From: Curvivirga sp965219885
Lineage (GTDB): Bacteria > Pseudomonadota > Alphaproteobacteria > UBA8366 > Aestuariispiraceae
Direction of reading: 5' to 3'
Assembly: GCF_965219885.1 (NCBI RefSeq)
Contig: NZ_CBDCOT010000009.1
Location: 992,001-1,056,000 of the forward strand
DNA length: 64,000 nt
A program made the position numbers and the translations under genes. Every line of letters starts with the position of its first letter. The first letter of the stretch is position 1. Below are positions 44,299 to 52,644 of this stretch, one piece after another. The notes beneath the pieces were generated by a model. That model was not told the origin of the DNA and ran no database searches. It was given only the letters and a program-made list of their open reading frames with translations.

Positions 44299-45033
44299 AT
44301 GAAACATTCACAATTTGTGGATGGATTGCCTGCTTTATGGAAGCAGGGATCTATCCTATTCTTTGTGTTGTTGGCGAGTTTACTTGTCAGCAGCATTGAG
44401 CCTGCCTTTGCCCATGCAGTGGCGCAAGGCGATAAAGGTTATATTCAAGAAATTTCCGGCCCAAATATCATCCCGTTTTTATATTTAGGGGCGAAACATA
44501 TGGTTACTGGCTATGACCATATTCTCTTTTTATTCGGGGTGATCTTCTTCCTCTATCGGATGCAGCATATTGCCATTTATGTAAGCCTCTTTGCCATTGG
44601 TCATTCGACAACCATGTTGCTTGGGGTGTATTTCGACTTTGGTATTAATAGTTATATCATTGATGCGATTATCGGCTTGTCAGTGGTTTATAAGGCGCTT
44701 GATAATTTAGGTGCCTTTAAACGTTGGTTGGGTTTTCAGCCAAATACAAAAGCGGCCACGTTGATATTCGGTTTCTGTCATGGTTTTGGTTTGTCGACCA
44801 AGATTATCGAATATGACATTTCATCAGATGGCCTTTTACCAAATCTATTAGCCTTCAATATAGGGGTAGAACTTGGTCAGTTGACAGCGCTTGCCTGTAT
44901 TTTGATTTTGATGGGTTTTTGGCGTCGGTCCAGCAGTTTCCTAAAGCATGCTTATCACGTCAATGTTGTCATGATGTCGGCGGGTTTTCTGCTGATTGGT
45001 TATCAACTCTCTGGTTATATTCTATCTGCCTAA
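44299..45033 (+). CDS. HupE/UreJ family membrane protein
   Basis: 244 residues. Signal peptide-like start, then KHMVTGYDHILFLFGVIFFLY, FAIGHSTTMLLG and FCHGFGLSTKI, which contain the conserved His/Asp set of the HupE/UreJ group. About six helices. HupE proteins import nickel or cobalt; members outside hydrogenase or urease clusters may transport other divalent metals. No hydrogenase or urease gene is in the window. Confidence 0.88.
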   Translation: MKHSQFVDGLPALWKQGSILFFVLLASLLVSSIEPAFAHAVAQGDKGYIQEISGPNIIPFLYLGAKHMVTGYDHILFLFGVIFFLYRMQHIAIYVSLFAIGHSTTMLLGVYFDFGINSYIIDAIIGLSVVYKALDNLGAFKRWLGFQPNTKAATLIFGFCHGFGLSTKIIEYDISSDGLLPNLLAFNIGVELGQLTALACILILMGFWRRSSSFLKHAYHVNVVMMSAGFLLIGYQLSGYILSA

Positions 45034-45045
45034 GGTATTCGAAAA

Positions 45046-45738
45046 ATGTATAATGAAAATATTCCAACCCGTGCGGAGTTGCCGACATCTGCACAGCTTA
45101 TCAAATCCACTGTTATCGCTGTTTGTGCAGCGATCCTATTATTATTTACCGTTGTATTACCGTCTGAATATGGCATTGATCATACAGGGGTCGGCCGCAT
45201 TTTGGGTTTAACCAAAATGGGTGAAATCAAAGAGCAATTGGCTGAAGAAGCAGCCGCTGATCAGGCCAAGGCAGAAACATTAGCTATCCAAGAGGTGAAA
45301 GAAGCATCTGCATTGCAAGAACAGTCGATTGCTAGGCCAGAAAAAGAGACCTTGGTTATAGAAGAAACGCTTCCTGAAGTTCGTATTAATGAGCCTGTGA
45401 TAGAGGAGCCGATCAAACCTGTTATTCGAGATAAGTTTGAAATTACCTTGGCCCCAGGTGTTGGAACTGAGGTGAAGTTAGTTATGCCAAAGAAAGGTAT
45501 GGTGGCCTATTATGAATGGACATCAAATGGGGCAAAACTAAATTATGACACCCATGGAGATGGTGGCGGTAACAACATTTCCTATGAAAAAGGTCGCGGT
45601 GTGCCTGAAGATGCAGGTGAGCTGGTTTCCGCTTTTGCAGGCAATCACGGTTGGTTTTGGCGAAATCGCACGGATAAGGATGTTACGCTGACGTTAAGAA
45701 CTTGGGGGGAGTATGAAAAGCTGGTGCATATAAAGTAA
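45046..45738 (+). CDS. Membrane-anchored periplasmic protein linked to HupE
   Basis: 230 residues. One membrane helix near 25-42 (VIAVCAAILLLFTVV), an acidic coiled-coil/proline-poor linker about 65-130 (KEQLAEEAAADQAKAETL), and a C-terminal beta-rich domain (FEITLAPGVGTEVKLVMPKK, AFAGNHGWFWRNRT). NCBI calls such proteins 'transmembrane anchor protein'; they accompany HupE/UreJ genes. Starts 12 nt after HupE, ends before a terminator. Confidence 0.72.
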   Translation: MYNENIPTRAELPTSAQLIKSTVIAVCAAILLLFTVVLPSEYGIDHTGVGRILGLTKMGEIKEQLAEEAAADQAKAETLAIQEVKEASALQEQSIARPEKETLVIEETLPEVRINEPVIEEPIKPVIRDKFEITLAPGVGTEVKLVMPKKGMVAYYEWTSNGAKLNYDTHGDGGGNNISYEKGRGVPEDAGELVSAFAGNHGWFWRNRTDKDVTLTLRTWGEYEKLVHIK

Positions 45739-45749
45739 CATAGTTGAAG

Positions 45750-45787
45750 AACCATCCAGTGATGAATAATCCTGGATGGTTTCTTTT
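45750..45787 (+). terminator. Terminator between the metal operon and the LysE gene
   Basis: AACCATCCAG (45750-45759) pairs with CTGGATGGTT (45772-45781), then CTTTT. It overlaps the end of the convergent LysE gene. Confidence 0.85.
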
Positions 45788-46403
45788 AAAGGTCTAGGTA
45801 TAACTGGATAGCGATTAGCAACAGTATAATACCCGAAATAATTCGGAAAACTTGATATCGACGTTGGGTGATAAACCGGGTTCTTAGGAGTGAGGCCGCA
45901 GTTGAATATCCAAGCAATGATGTGATGGAAAGCACGCAATAGGTTCCTGTGAGGATAATAGATTGAGTGAAAAGGGCTTCTTGCGGTTTAATAACTTGCG
46001 GGAAGAGAGCGATAAAAAACAGGATCGCCTTCGGGTTGGTGACGGCCAATATATAAGCTTCTGAAAAAAGCAATTTCCCCCTTATGCCGGCTTCAATTTG
46101 CGTATCGGTGACAATTTTCTCTGTTTTGAAAATGAGTTTTAGACCGAGCCATGCAAGATATCCAATCCCGATATATTGAAACAAAATCCATAATGTATCT
46201 GACGTCATGATGATGGTTGCCACACCACTTGCGCAAATCACACCTGATGTGAAGAGACCAAGAGCATTCCCTGAAATAGTGGGGATGGTTTTGATAAGGC
46301 CTAACTGCATGGCCCGTCTGATTGTATTTAAAATTGCGGGGCCCGGCGTGACAATATTTGCAATCGAAATCAGGGTGAAAGACAACCATACTTCCCAAAC
46401 CAT
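45786..46403 (-). CDS. LysE/RhtB family amino acid exporter
   Basis: 205 residues, about six helices. The opening WLSFTLISIANIVTPGPAIL is the family signature with the Pro-Gly-Pro, and YLAWLGLKL and NPKAILFFIALFPQ follow. Exports amino acids such as lysine, threonine or homoserine lactone. Divergent from an Lrp/AsnC regulator, which probably controls it. Confidence 0.92.
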   Translation of the reverse strand: MVWEVWLSFTLISIANIVTPGPAILNTIRRAMQLGLIKTIPTISGNALGLFTSGVICASGVATIIMTSDTLWILFQYIGIGYLAWLGLKLIFKTEKIVTDTQIEAGIRGKLLFSEAYILAVTNPKAILFFIALFPQVIKPQEALFTQSIILTGTYCVLSITSLLGYSTAASLLRTRFITQRRYQVFRIISGIILLLIAIQLYLDL

Positions 46404-46541
46404 CTTTATATCCTTTTAACTGTTGGATGTTGAGGTGGCTTATAAAATAAAAGGGATTATTCAAGTTGTCTTTGTTGTATCAAAGGTAAATTATCATTAT
46501 GATTTTCTATATTAAAATATATATGGAGAATTTTATTTGAT
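46404..46541. promoter_or_regulatory. Divergent promoter region, LysE / Lrp
   Basis: 138 bp, AT-rich, with both start signals. No convincing operator is seen. Confidence 0.35.
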
Positions 46542-46985
46542 ATGAAAAAATCGATAGATGAAATTGATCGTAGAATTCTTTTAACGCTGAGTGAGGATGC
46601 CCGAAAAAGTTGGCGAGAGCTGGGGGAAGAACTTGGTGTCTCTGCCCCCACCATTCGGGATCGCGTTGCTAGATTGCAGGATCTAGATATCTTAAAAGGC
46701 TTCACGATTGATATGGGTGCGGAAGCTTTAGGATATGAGTTGCAAGCCATTGTGCGGTTTAAACCTTTTCCGGGAAAGGTAAAACAGTTGGAACAGCAAA
46801 TTCAGGCCGAGAAGCGGGTCATTCAATGTGACAAGATCACGGGGGATGATGCTTTTGTTGCGCGTATTCTGCTGCGATCCATTTCTGAGTTGGATAATTT
46901 GCTAGATGCATTTACAGACAAAGCATCGACCCATACATCAATTGTTAAATCTAGTCCTGTTACATTACGAAAACCGCCGATTTAG
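46542..46985 (+). CDS. Lrp/AsnC family transcriptional regulator
   Basis: 147 residues. Helix-turn-helix in IDEIDRRILLTLSEDARKSW to SAPTIRDRVARLQDLDILKG, then the RAM domain with IQCDKITGDDAFVARILL. Likely activates or represses the divergent LysE exporter in response to an amino acid. Confidence 0.92.
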   Translation: MKKSIDEIDRRILLTLSEDARKSWRELGEELGVSAPTIRDRVARLQDLDILKGFTIDMGAEALGYELQAIVRFKPFPGKVKQLEQQIQAEKRVIQCDKITGDDAFVARILLRSISELDNLLDAFTDKASTHTSIVKSSPVTLRKPPI

Positions 46986-47025
46986 ATAGCCAATACTAAA
47001 ATAAGACTGGCTATCTAGATATGTT

Positions 47026-47685
47026 TTAGGCATTCATTTGTTTGGATAGATAAGAATCTCGTTTCTTTAAAAATACCGTTAGCAAATCATTGTAATTATC
47101 TGCAACCGCTTGCTTGACAGAGGCGCGATTGGAGAGGTTCTGACGCCATTTTTGAAGCTTCGGCTTATCGGATAATATTCCAAAATCTTGAACTTGATCA
47201 AAAACATCGAAATAGCGAAATATTGGACCGAAGGTCGCGTCCACAAGGGAGAAATTATTGCCCTTGAAAAAGGTATCCTCCCCCAATTCCTCTTCAAGTC
47301 GTTCAAATTTTTCTTTGAGGGATAAACGTTTCTTTTCGAAAGTTTCACTGTCCCTTGCAGAATAAAATCCGGCAATTTCGTTGAGGATGGAAGATCCATA
47401 TTCAATCCAGCCCCTATGTTGGGCGCGCTCAATTGGGTTTTGAGGGTGCAATGGGTTTGATTGAGTATCTTCCAGATATTCTAAAATCACGGCGGATTCA
47501 AAAATAGGTTGATCTTGATCTGTCAGGACCGGGGTTTTTCCAAGTGGTGATATCTCCAAGAACCAATCCGGTTTATTCGCAAGATCAATATTCGTGCGTT
47601 TGAATGGTATCTTTTTCTCATAAAGTGAAATCACTGCACGCTGTACATAAGGACATAGCGTATGGCTCATAAGATGTAAGGACAT
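47026..47685 (-). CDS. Glutathione S-transferase
   Basis: 219 residues from ATG 47685, preceded by GGAGAAACATT. N-terminal thioredoxin fold SHTLCPYVQRAVISLYEKK with a Cys at the active-site position, cis-Pro motif LGKTPVLTDQDQPIFES, and helical C-domain FSLVDATFGPIFRYFDVF. Divergent from a MarR gene with two inverted operator copies between them, so probably induced by an electrophile or antimicrobial. Confidence 0.92.
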   Translation of the reverse strand: MSLHLMSHTLCPYVQRAVISLYEKKIPFKRTNIDLANKPDWFLEISPLGKTPVLTDQDQPIFESAVILEYLEDTQSNPLHPQNPIERAQHRGWIEYGSSILNEIAGFYSARDSETFEKKRLSLKEKFERLEEELGEDTFFKGNNFSLVDATFGPIFRYFDVFDQVQDFGILSDKPKLQKWRQNLSNRASVKQAVADNYNDLLTVFLKKRDSYLSKQMNA

Positions 47686-47696
47686 AATGTTTCTCC

Positions 47697-47764
47697 AATT
47701 TAGATGCATATGCATGTATATTTGGAGATTTAAGCTTGAAAGTCAATGCAAATGCATCTAAATT
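47697..47764. promoter_or_regulatory. Paired inverted operators between GST and MarR genes
   Basis: AATTTAGATGCATATGCAT (47697-47715) is matched by an inverted copy ATGCAAATGCATCTAAATT (47746-47764) with one mismatch in 19. The first contains the perfect palindrome ATGCATATGCAT (47704-47715). One copy lies before each divergent gene, as expected for autoregulated MarR repressors. Confidence 0.8.
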
Positions 47765-47770
47765 TTGCGT

Positions 47771-48199
47771 ATGATATATCCTACAGAACAAACCATTATT
47801 GCGTGGATCCATATGGCACGAAGCTACACCCGTGTTTTATTGGCCATTGAAAAAGACCTAAAAGCAGCCGGATTTCCGGCGCTGGATTGGTATGATATTT
47901 TACTTGAATTGGAAAAGGCTGGGGAAGAAGGTTTGCGGCCGTTTGAGTTACAAGAGAAATTATTATTACCCCAATATGGCGTGTCGCGATTAGTGTCACG
48001 CATTGAAAAGGAAGGCTACGTAGAGCGTGTTTCATGCACAGAAGATGGGCGTGGGCAATCTCTAAAAATCACATCTTTAGGTAAAGATTTAAGGGAAAAA
48101 ATGTGGGCAATTTATGGGCCTAGCCTTGAAAAGAATCTTGGGGCGAAAATCTCTGAAGATCAAGTAAAGATGATTGCGGATATTTTGAGAAAAATCTGA
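47771..48199 (+). CDS. MarR family transcriptional regulator
   Basis: 142 residues from ATG 47771. Winged-helix core: FELQEKLLLPQYGVSRLVSR (recognition) and IEKEGYVERVSCTEDGRGQ (wing). Likely represses itself and the divergent GST gene through the two operators and is released by a small aromatic or oxidised ligand. Confidence 0.92.
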   Translation: MIYPTEQTIIAWIHMARSYTRVLLAIEKDLKAAGFPALDWYDILLELEKAGEEGLRPFELQEKLLLPQYGVSRLVSRIEKEGYVERVSCTEDGRGQSLKITSLGKDLREKMWAIYGPSLEKNLGAKISEDQVKMIADILRKI

Positions 48200-48267
48200 A
48201 TAATTTTAATGGGATAGTTGTGCAACCAGAAGCGTAATTTGATCTTCATCAATGATAATGAGGCCGA

Positions 48268-48309
48268 ATATACCTATTCAGAATTCAGCTAAAACTGAAT
48301 GAGGTATAT
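48268..48309 (+). promoter_or_regulatory. Hairpin covering the ribosome-site region of the PilZ-like gene
   Basis: ATATACCTATTCAG (48268-48281) pairs with CTGAATGAGGTATAT (48295-48309) with one bulged base. The GAGG that is the only ribosome-site-like stretch before ATG 48318 is in the 3' arm. A second ATTCAG copy at 48283-48288 offers an alternative pairing. Confidence 0.6.
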
Positions 48310-48317
48310 ATATTATC

Positions 48318-48623
48318 ATGGCATCAAAATCTTTCGCCAATCGTCGTGACGGGGGTATCCGCGTGACGGTTTGTAAACCTGTGCTAATTATCGATGGTCG
48401 AAATTACGAAGTCACAAATTTTAGTCGTACGGGATTTGAAGCGGTATTACCCGATCAATTTAATCATATTGGAGCGACAGGTAATGGCGAACTACATTTT
48501 GAAACAACAGGTGCCTATAATATTCAGGATGTGGCTTTCAAAGTTGTCCGTCAAACACCTAAAGGCCGTGTTGGGGCAACTTACGAGCCAAGCAACAGCC
48601 GATCGACTTTGAAAGACATATAA
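48318..48623 (+). CDS. PilZ-like domain protein
   Basis: 101 residues. NRRDGGIRV resembles the Arg-rich cyclic-di-GMP motif of PilZ domains and VTNFSRTGFEAVLP the (D/N)xSxxG motif, though the first is not a perfect RxxxR. Short single-domain proteins of this type act as c-di-GMP receptors for motility or polysaccharide control. Alone in its unit, behind an RNA hairpin. Confidence 0.68.
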   Translation: MASKSFANRRDGGIRVTVCKPVLIIDGRNYEVTNFSRTGFEAVLPDQFNHIGATGNGELHFETTGAYNIQDVAFKVVRQTPKGRVGATYEPSNSRSTLKDI

Positions 48624-48641
48624 GGTCCAATATCATATCTA

Positions 48642-49232
48642 TTATTTCGCATTGATATCTATTGTCTCCCCGGCAATAGATTGTGCTGCGTCTTTGATGG
48701 ATTGTGCGATTTTTTCAATACCTTCTGGATTTCCCATTGCACGAAGAACGTTAAGACCACCGATCAAAGTTGATAATGTCGCCCATGCCCTTTCTTCTTT
48801 TTTTACACCTGCAAGCCCTTGGGTAAAAATAGAGACGATCTTTATCATTTTTGCTGCATAGAGTTCATGTAGCGTAGATGAAGATTTAATCACCTCTGGT
48901 GTGAGAGACGCCATAGCACAACCACATTCCAAATTTGATCGATGTGCTAAGCCTAAATAATAATCACAAAAGGCTTCTATCCAACAATCGCCAGACTCTT
49001 TTTGAAACTGTTGAATGCCGCTTACAACTTCATTTAAGCCCATCATCAAAATTTCTTCAAAGGCTGCATTTTTTGATCCAAGATGTGCATAGAAGGCGCC
49101 GGATGTAACACCCGCGGCTTTCGCAATACCATCCACGCCAATACCTGCATATCCATTTTTTCGAAAACTTCGACTAGCTGCGTCTAACATTTTAAGGCGC
49201 GTTTGTTCTTTCTTGCTTAGATTTTCAGCCAT
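48642..49232 (-). CDS. TetR/AcrR family transcriptional regulator
   Basis: 196 residues. N-terminal helix-turn-helix RLKMLDAASRSFRKNGYAGIGVDGIAKAAGV and AFYAHLGSKNAAFEEIL are standard TetR. The C-terminal ligand domain resembles the group with LGLAHRSNLECGCAMASLTPEV. It probably represses itself and the divergent exported YdhR-like gene via the two palindromes between them. Confidence 0.93.
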   Translation of the reverse strand: MAENLSKKEQTRLKMLDAASRSFRKNGYAGIGVDGIAKAAGVTSGAFYAHLGSKNAAFEEILMMGLNEVVSGIQQFQKESGDCWIEAFCDYYLGLAHRSNLECGCAMASLTPEVIKSSSTLHELYAAKMIKIVSIFTQGLAGVKKEERAWATLSTLIGGLNVLRAMGNPEGIEKIAQSIKDAAQSIAGETIDINAK

Positions 49233-49243
49233 TTCTACTCCAA

Positions 49244-49316
49244 AATATAACGATCACTATTTTTTATATTGACAGATTGGTTTTGGCGACAATATTAATA
49301 TAACGATCGTTATATT
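49244..49316. promoter_or_regulatory. TetR operators: one perfect and one imperfect 20-bp palindrome
   Basis: AATATAACGATCGTTATATT (49297-49316) is a perfect palindrome before the YdhR-like gene. AATATAACGATCACTATTTT (49244-49263), three changes from it, lies just before the TetR start. Confidence 0.85.
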
Positions 49317-49348
49317 TTAATTCAAAACTACGTCATAAGGAAGAAGAA

Positions 49349-50137
49349 ATGCAAAAAGAGAAGGAAGAATTTTCTGTTAACAGTGGCTTAACACGAAGAA
49401 AGATATTGTCTGTTGGTGCCAAAGTGGCGGCGACGGCGATGACAGCAACCATCATGCCATCCACAGGTGGAATGGCTCAGGAAAACCAAGCAAAGGAGCC
49501 TCACATGAAAACCAAAGCATTCGTATATACTGAAGTGCAAATCAGCGTGCCTTTTGATCAAGCACCATGGCGCAAGATTAATCAGGCCATTAAGCAACAA
49601 CCTGGTTTTATAAGTAAAACCTGGCTTGCTGGTCTAAACAATAATTCTCTCGGTGGTATATACGCATTTGATAGCATTGAAAATGCAAAGAAATTTGTTA
49701 CTGGTTATTTTCCAACGGAAGCAGGCGGATTTGGGGCAGCGCATAATACAAGGATTTTTGATGCTACCTTGGTTGAAGAGGCTAGCAGAGATATGGGATC
49801 ACCGCATTTTGGTATTGCGCCCTATAAAAAACCCGGCGCCTTTGTGTATACGGAGGTACAAGTGAATCTTCCTTTTGAACAAGCACCATGGCAGGATCGA
49901 AATCCAATCCTTAAAAATCAACCGGGGCTTTTGGCAAAGACATGGTTAACGGGCCTGCATACCAATACAATTGGTGGGATTGATGCCTTTGATACGGTGG
50001 AAAATGCAAAGCAATTTGCGATAAATACATTTCCCAAAACAGCGGAAAAAATGAATGCCGCATTCTATACCCGCATTTTTGATGCGAGTTTAACGGAAGA
50101 AGCAAGTAAGGATATGTATTCTCCTTTCTATCTTTAG
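49349..50137 (+). CDS. Tat-exported tandem YdhR-like protein
   Basis: 262 residues. Twin-arginine signal LTRRKILSVGAKVAATAM. The mature part is two copies of an about 95-residue unit (AFVYTEVQISVPFDQAPWRK and AFVYTEVQVNLPFEQAPWQD, each ending ARIFDA-like TRIFDATLVEEAS / TRIFDASLTEEAS), matching the YdhR/mono-oxygenase dimeric alpha-beta barrel. The fusion would make a barrel from one chain. Quinone- or antibiotic-type chemistry is inferred from family; substrate unknown. AAGGAAG precedes ATG. Confidence 0.75.
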   Translation: MQKEKEEFSVNSGLTRRKILSVGAKVAATAMTATIMPSTGGMAQENQAKEPHMKTKAFVYTEVQISVPFDQAPWRKINQAIKQQPGFISKTWLAGLNNNSLGGIYAFDSIENAKKFVTGYFPTEAGGFGAAHNTRIFDATLVEEASRDMGSPHFGIAPYKKPGAFVYTEVQVNLPFEQAPWQDRNPILKNQPGLLAKTWLTGLHTNTIGGIDAFDTVENAKQFAINTFPKTAEKMNAAFYTRIFDASLTEEASKDMYSPFYL

Positions 50138-50159
50138 AACTGAACTAGACGACACAAAT

Positions 50160-50185
50160 AAACCCGCCGATTTAAAGGCGGGTTT
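50160..50185. terminator. Bidirectional terminator between YdhR-like and ahpF genes
   Basis: AAACCCGCC and GGCGGGTTT form a 9-bp stem around GATTTAAA; both flanks carry A/T runs. Confidence 0.85.
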
Positions 50186-50215
50186 ATGTTGATCTGGAAT
50201 GTCCGATTTATCTTA

Positions 50216-51820
50216 TTAATCAGCAGCTTGTGCCGTTTGTGCATTATTGAATACATCTTCCAAACGATCACCGTCTGTTAGTAAATATTCAAATGCTGCC
50301 AAAGATGCTTTGGAACCTTCGCCCATGGCAATGACAATCTGTTTATAAGGTACGGTTGTCACATCGCCACATGCATAGATGCCGCTAGCAGACGTCTGGC
50401 ATTTTTCATCGATAACGATTTCACCAAATTTAGTGCGTTCAACCACATCACCCAAGAAGTCACTATTTGGCACCAGACCGATTTGAACAAAGACACCATC
50501 CAAATTCAAAGATGTTTTTTCTTCCGTGGCACGATCGGTATAATCAATCGCGCTTACTTTGCCATTGGTTGCCTGAATTTCATTGGTGGCAACATTTTTC
50601 AAAATAGTAATATTGTCACGCTCTTCAGCCTTATCAACCAAGACTTTATCTGCCTTTAATTCAGGCATGAATTCAAAGACGGTCACGGATTTCACGATAC
50701 CCGCTAAATCAAGGGCTGCTTCGATACCGGAGTTACCACCCCCGATCACCGCCACATCTTTGCCTTTAAAGAAGGGGCCATCGCAATGCGGGCAGTAAGC
50801 TACACCGTTACCAATGTTTTCTTTTTCGCCCGGCACGCCTAATTCACGCCATTTTGCACCCGTGGCGACGATCAAGGTTTTCGTATTGATCACTTCACCG
50901 GATGACAAGGTGACTGCTTTGATGTCGCCTTGTGTGACAGAAGCAACTTTCAAATGCTCTTTCAAGGTAACATCATATTCGTTCATATGAGCCATCAATG
51001 CGCCGGATAATTCAGGACCCGTGGTTTTCTTCACAGAAATCAGGTTCTCAATATCCATAGTGTCTTTCACCTGACCACCAACGCGATCCGCGATCAAGGT
51101 TACTTTCAAACCTTTACGTGCGGAATAAATCGCTGCACTTACACCAGCTGGACCACCACCGATCACTGTGACATCTTGTAATGGCAAAGCCTCACCGCTT
51201 GATGCTTGTGTCATGGATGGGGCGCGTTCCATCAATTTTTCAATCAATACAGCCGCATCCACTTTACCATTGGCGAATAACTCACCGTTTAAATAGACGC
51301 TTGGAACACCTTGAATATCGCGCTCTTTGATGATGTCTTGGAAGGGACCACCATCAATCATTTCGTTACTGATATTCGGGTTCAACAAGGCAAACTGGTT
51401 CAATGCCTGAACAACGTCAGGACAGTTATGACAGCTTAAGCTGATAAATGTTTCAAATTTCAATTCTTCTGTGATATTGGCGACCATCTTCTGTAGGCCT
51501 TCTTCCAATTTCAACGGAGTGCCAGAAGCTTGTAATATTGCTAAGATAAGGGAGTTAAACTCATGTCCACCAGGCACACCGGAGAAACGGATGCCTGTAT
51601 CTTCGCCATCAGCTTCTAGTAAAAAACTGATCGGGCTACGCAACGCATCATGGTCGCGTTCTTCCAGTTTCAGATTATCGCTAACAGAAGCAATATCGGA
51701 TAGGAACTTTACCAATTCTGCGCGTTTTTCATGTTCCCCTGTATGTAATACGAAGGTAACTGTCTTTTGCATATTTTCTGTATAAGCTTTTATGGATTGC
51801 AAAATTGCATCAGTTAACAT
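50216..51820 (-). CDS. ahpF: Alkyl hydroperoxide reductase subunit F
   Basis: 534 residues. N-terminal double thioredoxin-like domain with CHNC (LSCHNCPDVVQ), then a thioredoxin reductase-like part: FAD site DVTVIGGGPAGVSAAIYSAR, redox pair CPHC in GVAYCPHCDGPFF, NADH site DVAVIGGGNSGIEAALDLAG, and GIYACGDVTTVPYKQ. It passes electrons from NADH to AhpC. Confidence 0.97.
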   Translation of the reverse strand: MLTDAILQSIKAYTENMQKTVTFVLHTGEHEKRAELVKFLSDIASVSDNLKLEERDHDALRSPISFLLEADGEDTGIRFSGVPGGHEFNSLILAILQASGTPLKLEEGLQKMVANITEELKFETFISLSCHNCPDVVQALNQFALLNPNISNEMIDGGPFQDIIKERDIQGVPSVYLNGELFANGKVDAAVLIEKLMERAPSMTQASSGEALPLQDVTVIGGGPAGVSAAIYSARKGLKVTLIADRVGGQVKDTMDIENLISVKKTTGPELSGALMAHMNEYDVTLKEHLKVASVTQGDIKAVTLSSGEVINTKTLIVATGAKWRELGVPGEKENIGNGVAYCPHCDGPFFKGKDVAVIGGGNSGIEAALDLAGIVKSVTVFEFMPELKADKVLVDKAEERDNITILKNVATNEIQATNGKVSAIDYTDRATEEKTSLNLDGVFVQIGLVPNSDFLGDVVERTKFGEIVIDEKCQTSASGIYACGDVTTVPYKQIVIAMGEGSKASLAAFEYLLTDGDRLEDVFNNAQTAQAAD

Positions 51821-51863
51821 GGTTAATACTCCTAATAAAAATATGGTCTTTTGAGGAAATCCG

Positions 51864-51891
51864 GGGCCTTGAAGCGTTTATTTCAAGGCCC
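51864..51891 (-). promoter_or_regulatory. Hairpin between ahpC and ahpF
   Basis: GGGCCTTGAA (51864-51873) and TTCAAGGCCC (51882-51891) form a 10-bp stem. No clear T-run on the minus strand; it may protect the ahpC transcript or partly stop transcription, giving more AhpC than AhpF. Confidence 0.6.
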
Positions 51892-51912
51892 GCACAGATT
51901 TCTTGTCAGATC

Positions 51913-52476
51913 TTAGATCTTGCCAACAAGATCCAAGGAAGGTGCTAATGTTTCTTCACCTTCTTTCCAAGCTGCTGGGCAAACTTCACCTGGGTGAGCC
52001 GCAACATATTGTGCTGCTTTCACTTTACGAAGTAGGTCAGAAGCGTCACGGCCAATGCCTTCAGCTGTGATTTCCATTGCTTGGATGATGCCGTCTGGGT
52101 CAACTACGAATGTTGCACGATCAGCAAGACCAACACCTGGACGCATTACGTCGAAGTTGTTTGTGATGTTGCCGTTCGCATCACCCAACATTGTGTATTT
52201 GATTTTGCCGATTGTGTCAGACGCGTCGTGCCAAGCTTTATGTGTGAAATGTGTGTCTGTAGAAACAGAATAGATTTCAACACCCATTTTTTGGAACTCG
52301 TCGTAATGATCAGCAAGATCACCCAATTCTGTAGGACATACAAATGTGAAGTCAGCTGGGTAGAAGAAGAACACGGACCATTTACCTTTAAGATCGTCGG
52401 AAGAAACTTCAACGAACTCACCGTCTTTGAAAGCAGTTGTTTGGAAAGGTTTAATTTCTGTGTTGATCAGTGCCAT
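51913..52476 (-). CDS. ahpC: Alkyl hydroperoxide reductase subunit C (peroxiredoxin)
   Basis: 187 residues from ATG 52476, with AAGGAGG upstream; a longer frame to 52539 is unlikely. Peroxidatic Cys in FYPADFTFVCPTEL and resolving Cys in GEVCPAAWKEG mark a typical 2-Cys peroxiredoxin. Reduces hydrogen peroxide and organic peroxides. First gene of ahpC-ahpF, divergent from an OxyR-like regulator. Confidence 0.97.
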   Translation of the reverse strand: MALINTEIKPFQTTAFKDGEFVEVSSDDLKGKWSVFFFYPADFTFVCPTELGDLADHYDEFQKMGVEIYSVSTDTHFTHKAWHDASDTIGKIKYTMLGDANGNITNNFDVMRPGVGLADRATFVVDPDGIIQAMEITAEGIGRDASDLLRKVKAAQYVAAHPGEVCPAAWKEGEETLAPSLDLVGKI

Positions 52477-52644
52477 GATGGCCTCCTTGGAATAAAAAAT
52501 GTGGTTTGTCGTTAAGACAATTGGAATATAGAAATTCACCTCTGATAAGTAAAATTGATTATTTTGATATTTGTAATCTAAAAAATTGAATGTATATTAT
52601 AGTAAAGAAAATGGGCGCTTTGCCGATGTTTTAGGATAGATAAA
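52477..52644. promoter_or_regulatory. Divergent promoter region, ahpC / LysR regulator
   Basis: 168 bp, AT-rich. GATA/GATT motifs recur at roughly helical spacing between about 52541 and 52575, as expected for an OxyR-type tetramer, but no clear ATAG-N7-CTAT site is seen. TTGTC/GACAA forms a short inverted repeat in the ahpC leader. Confidence 0.45.

Noticed and set aside
52541..52575. Defined OxyR box
   Set aside because: GATA/GATT motifs recur but do not match ATAG-N7-CTAT spacing well enough to call a site.
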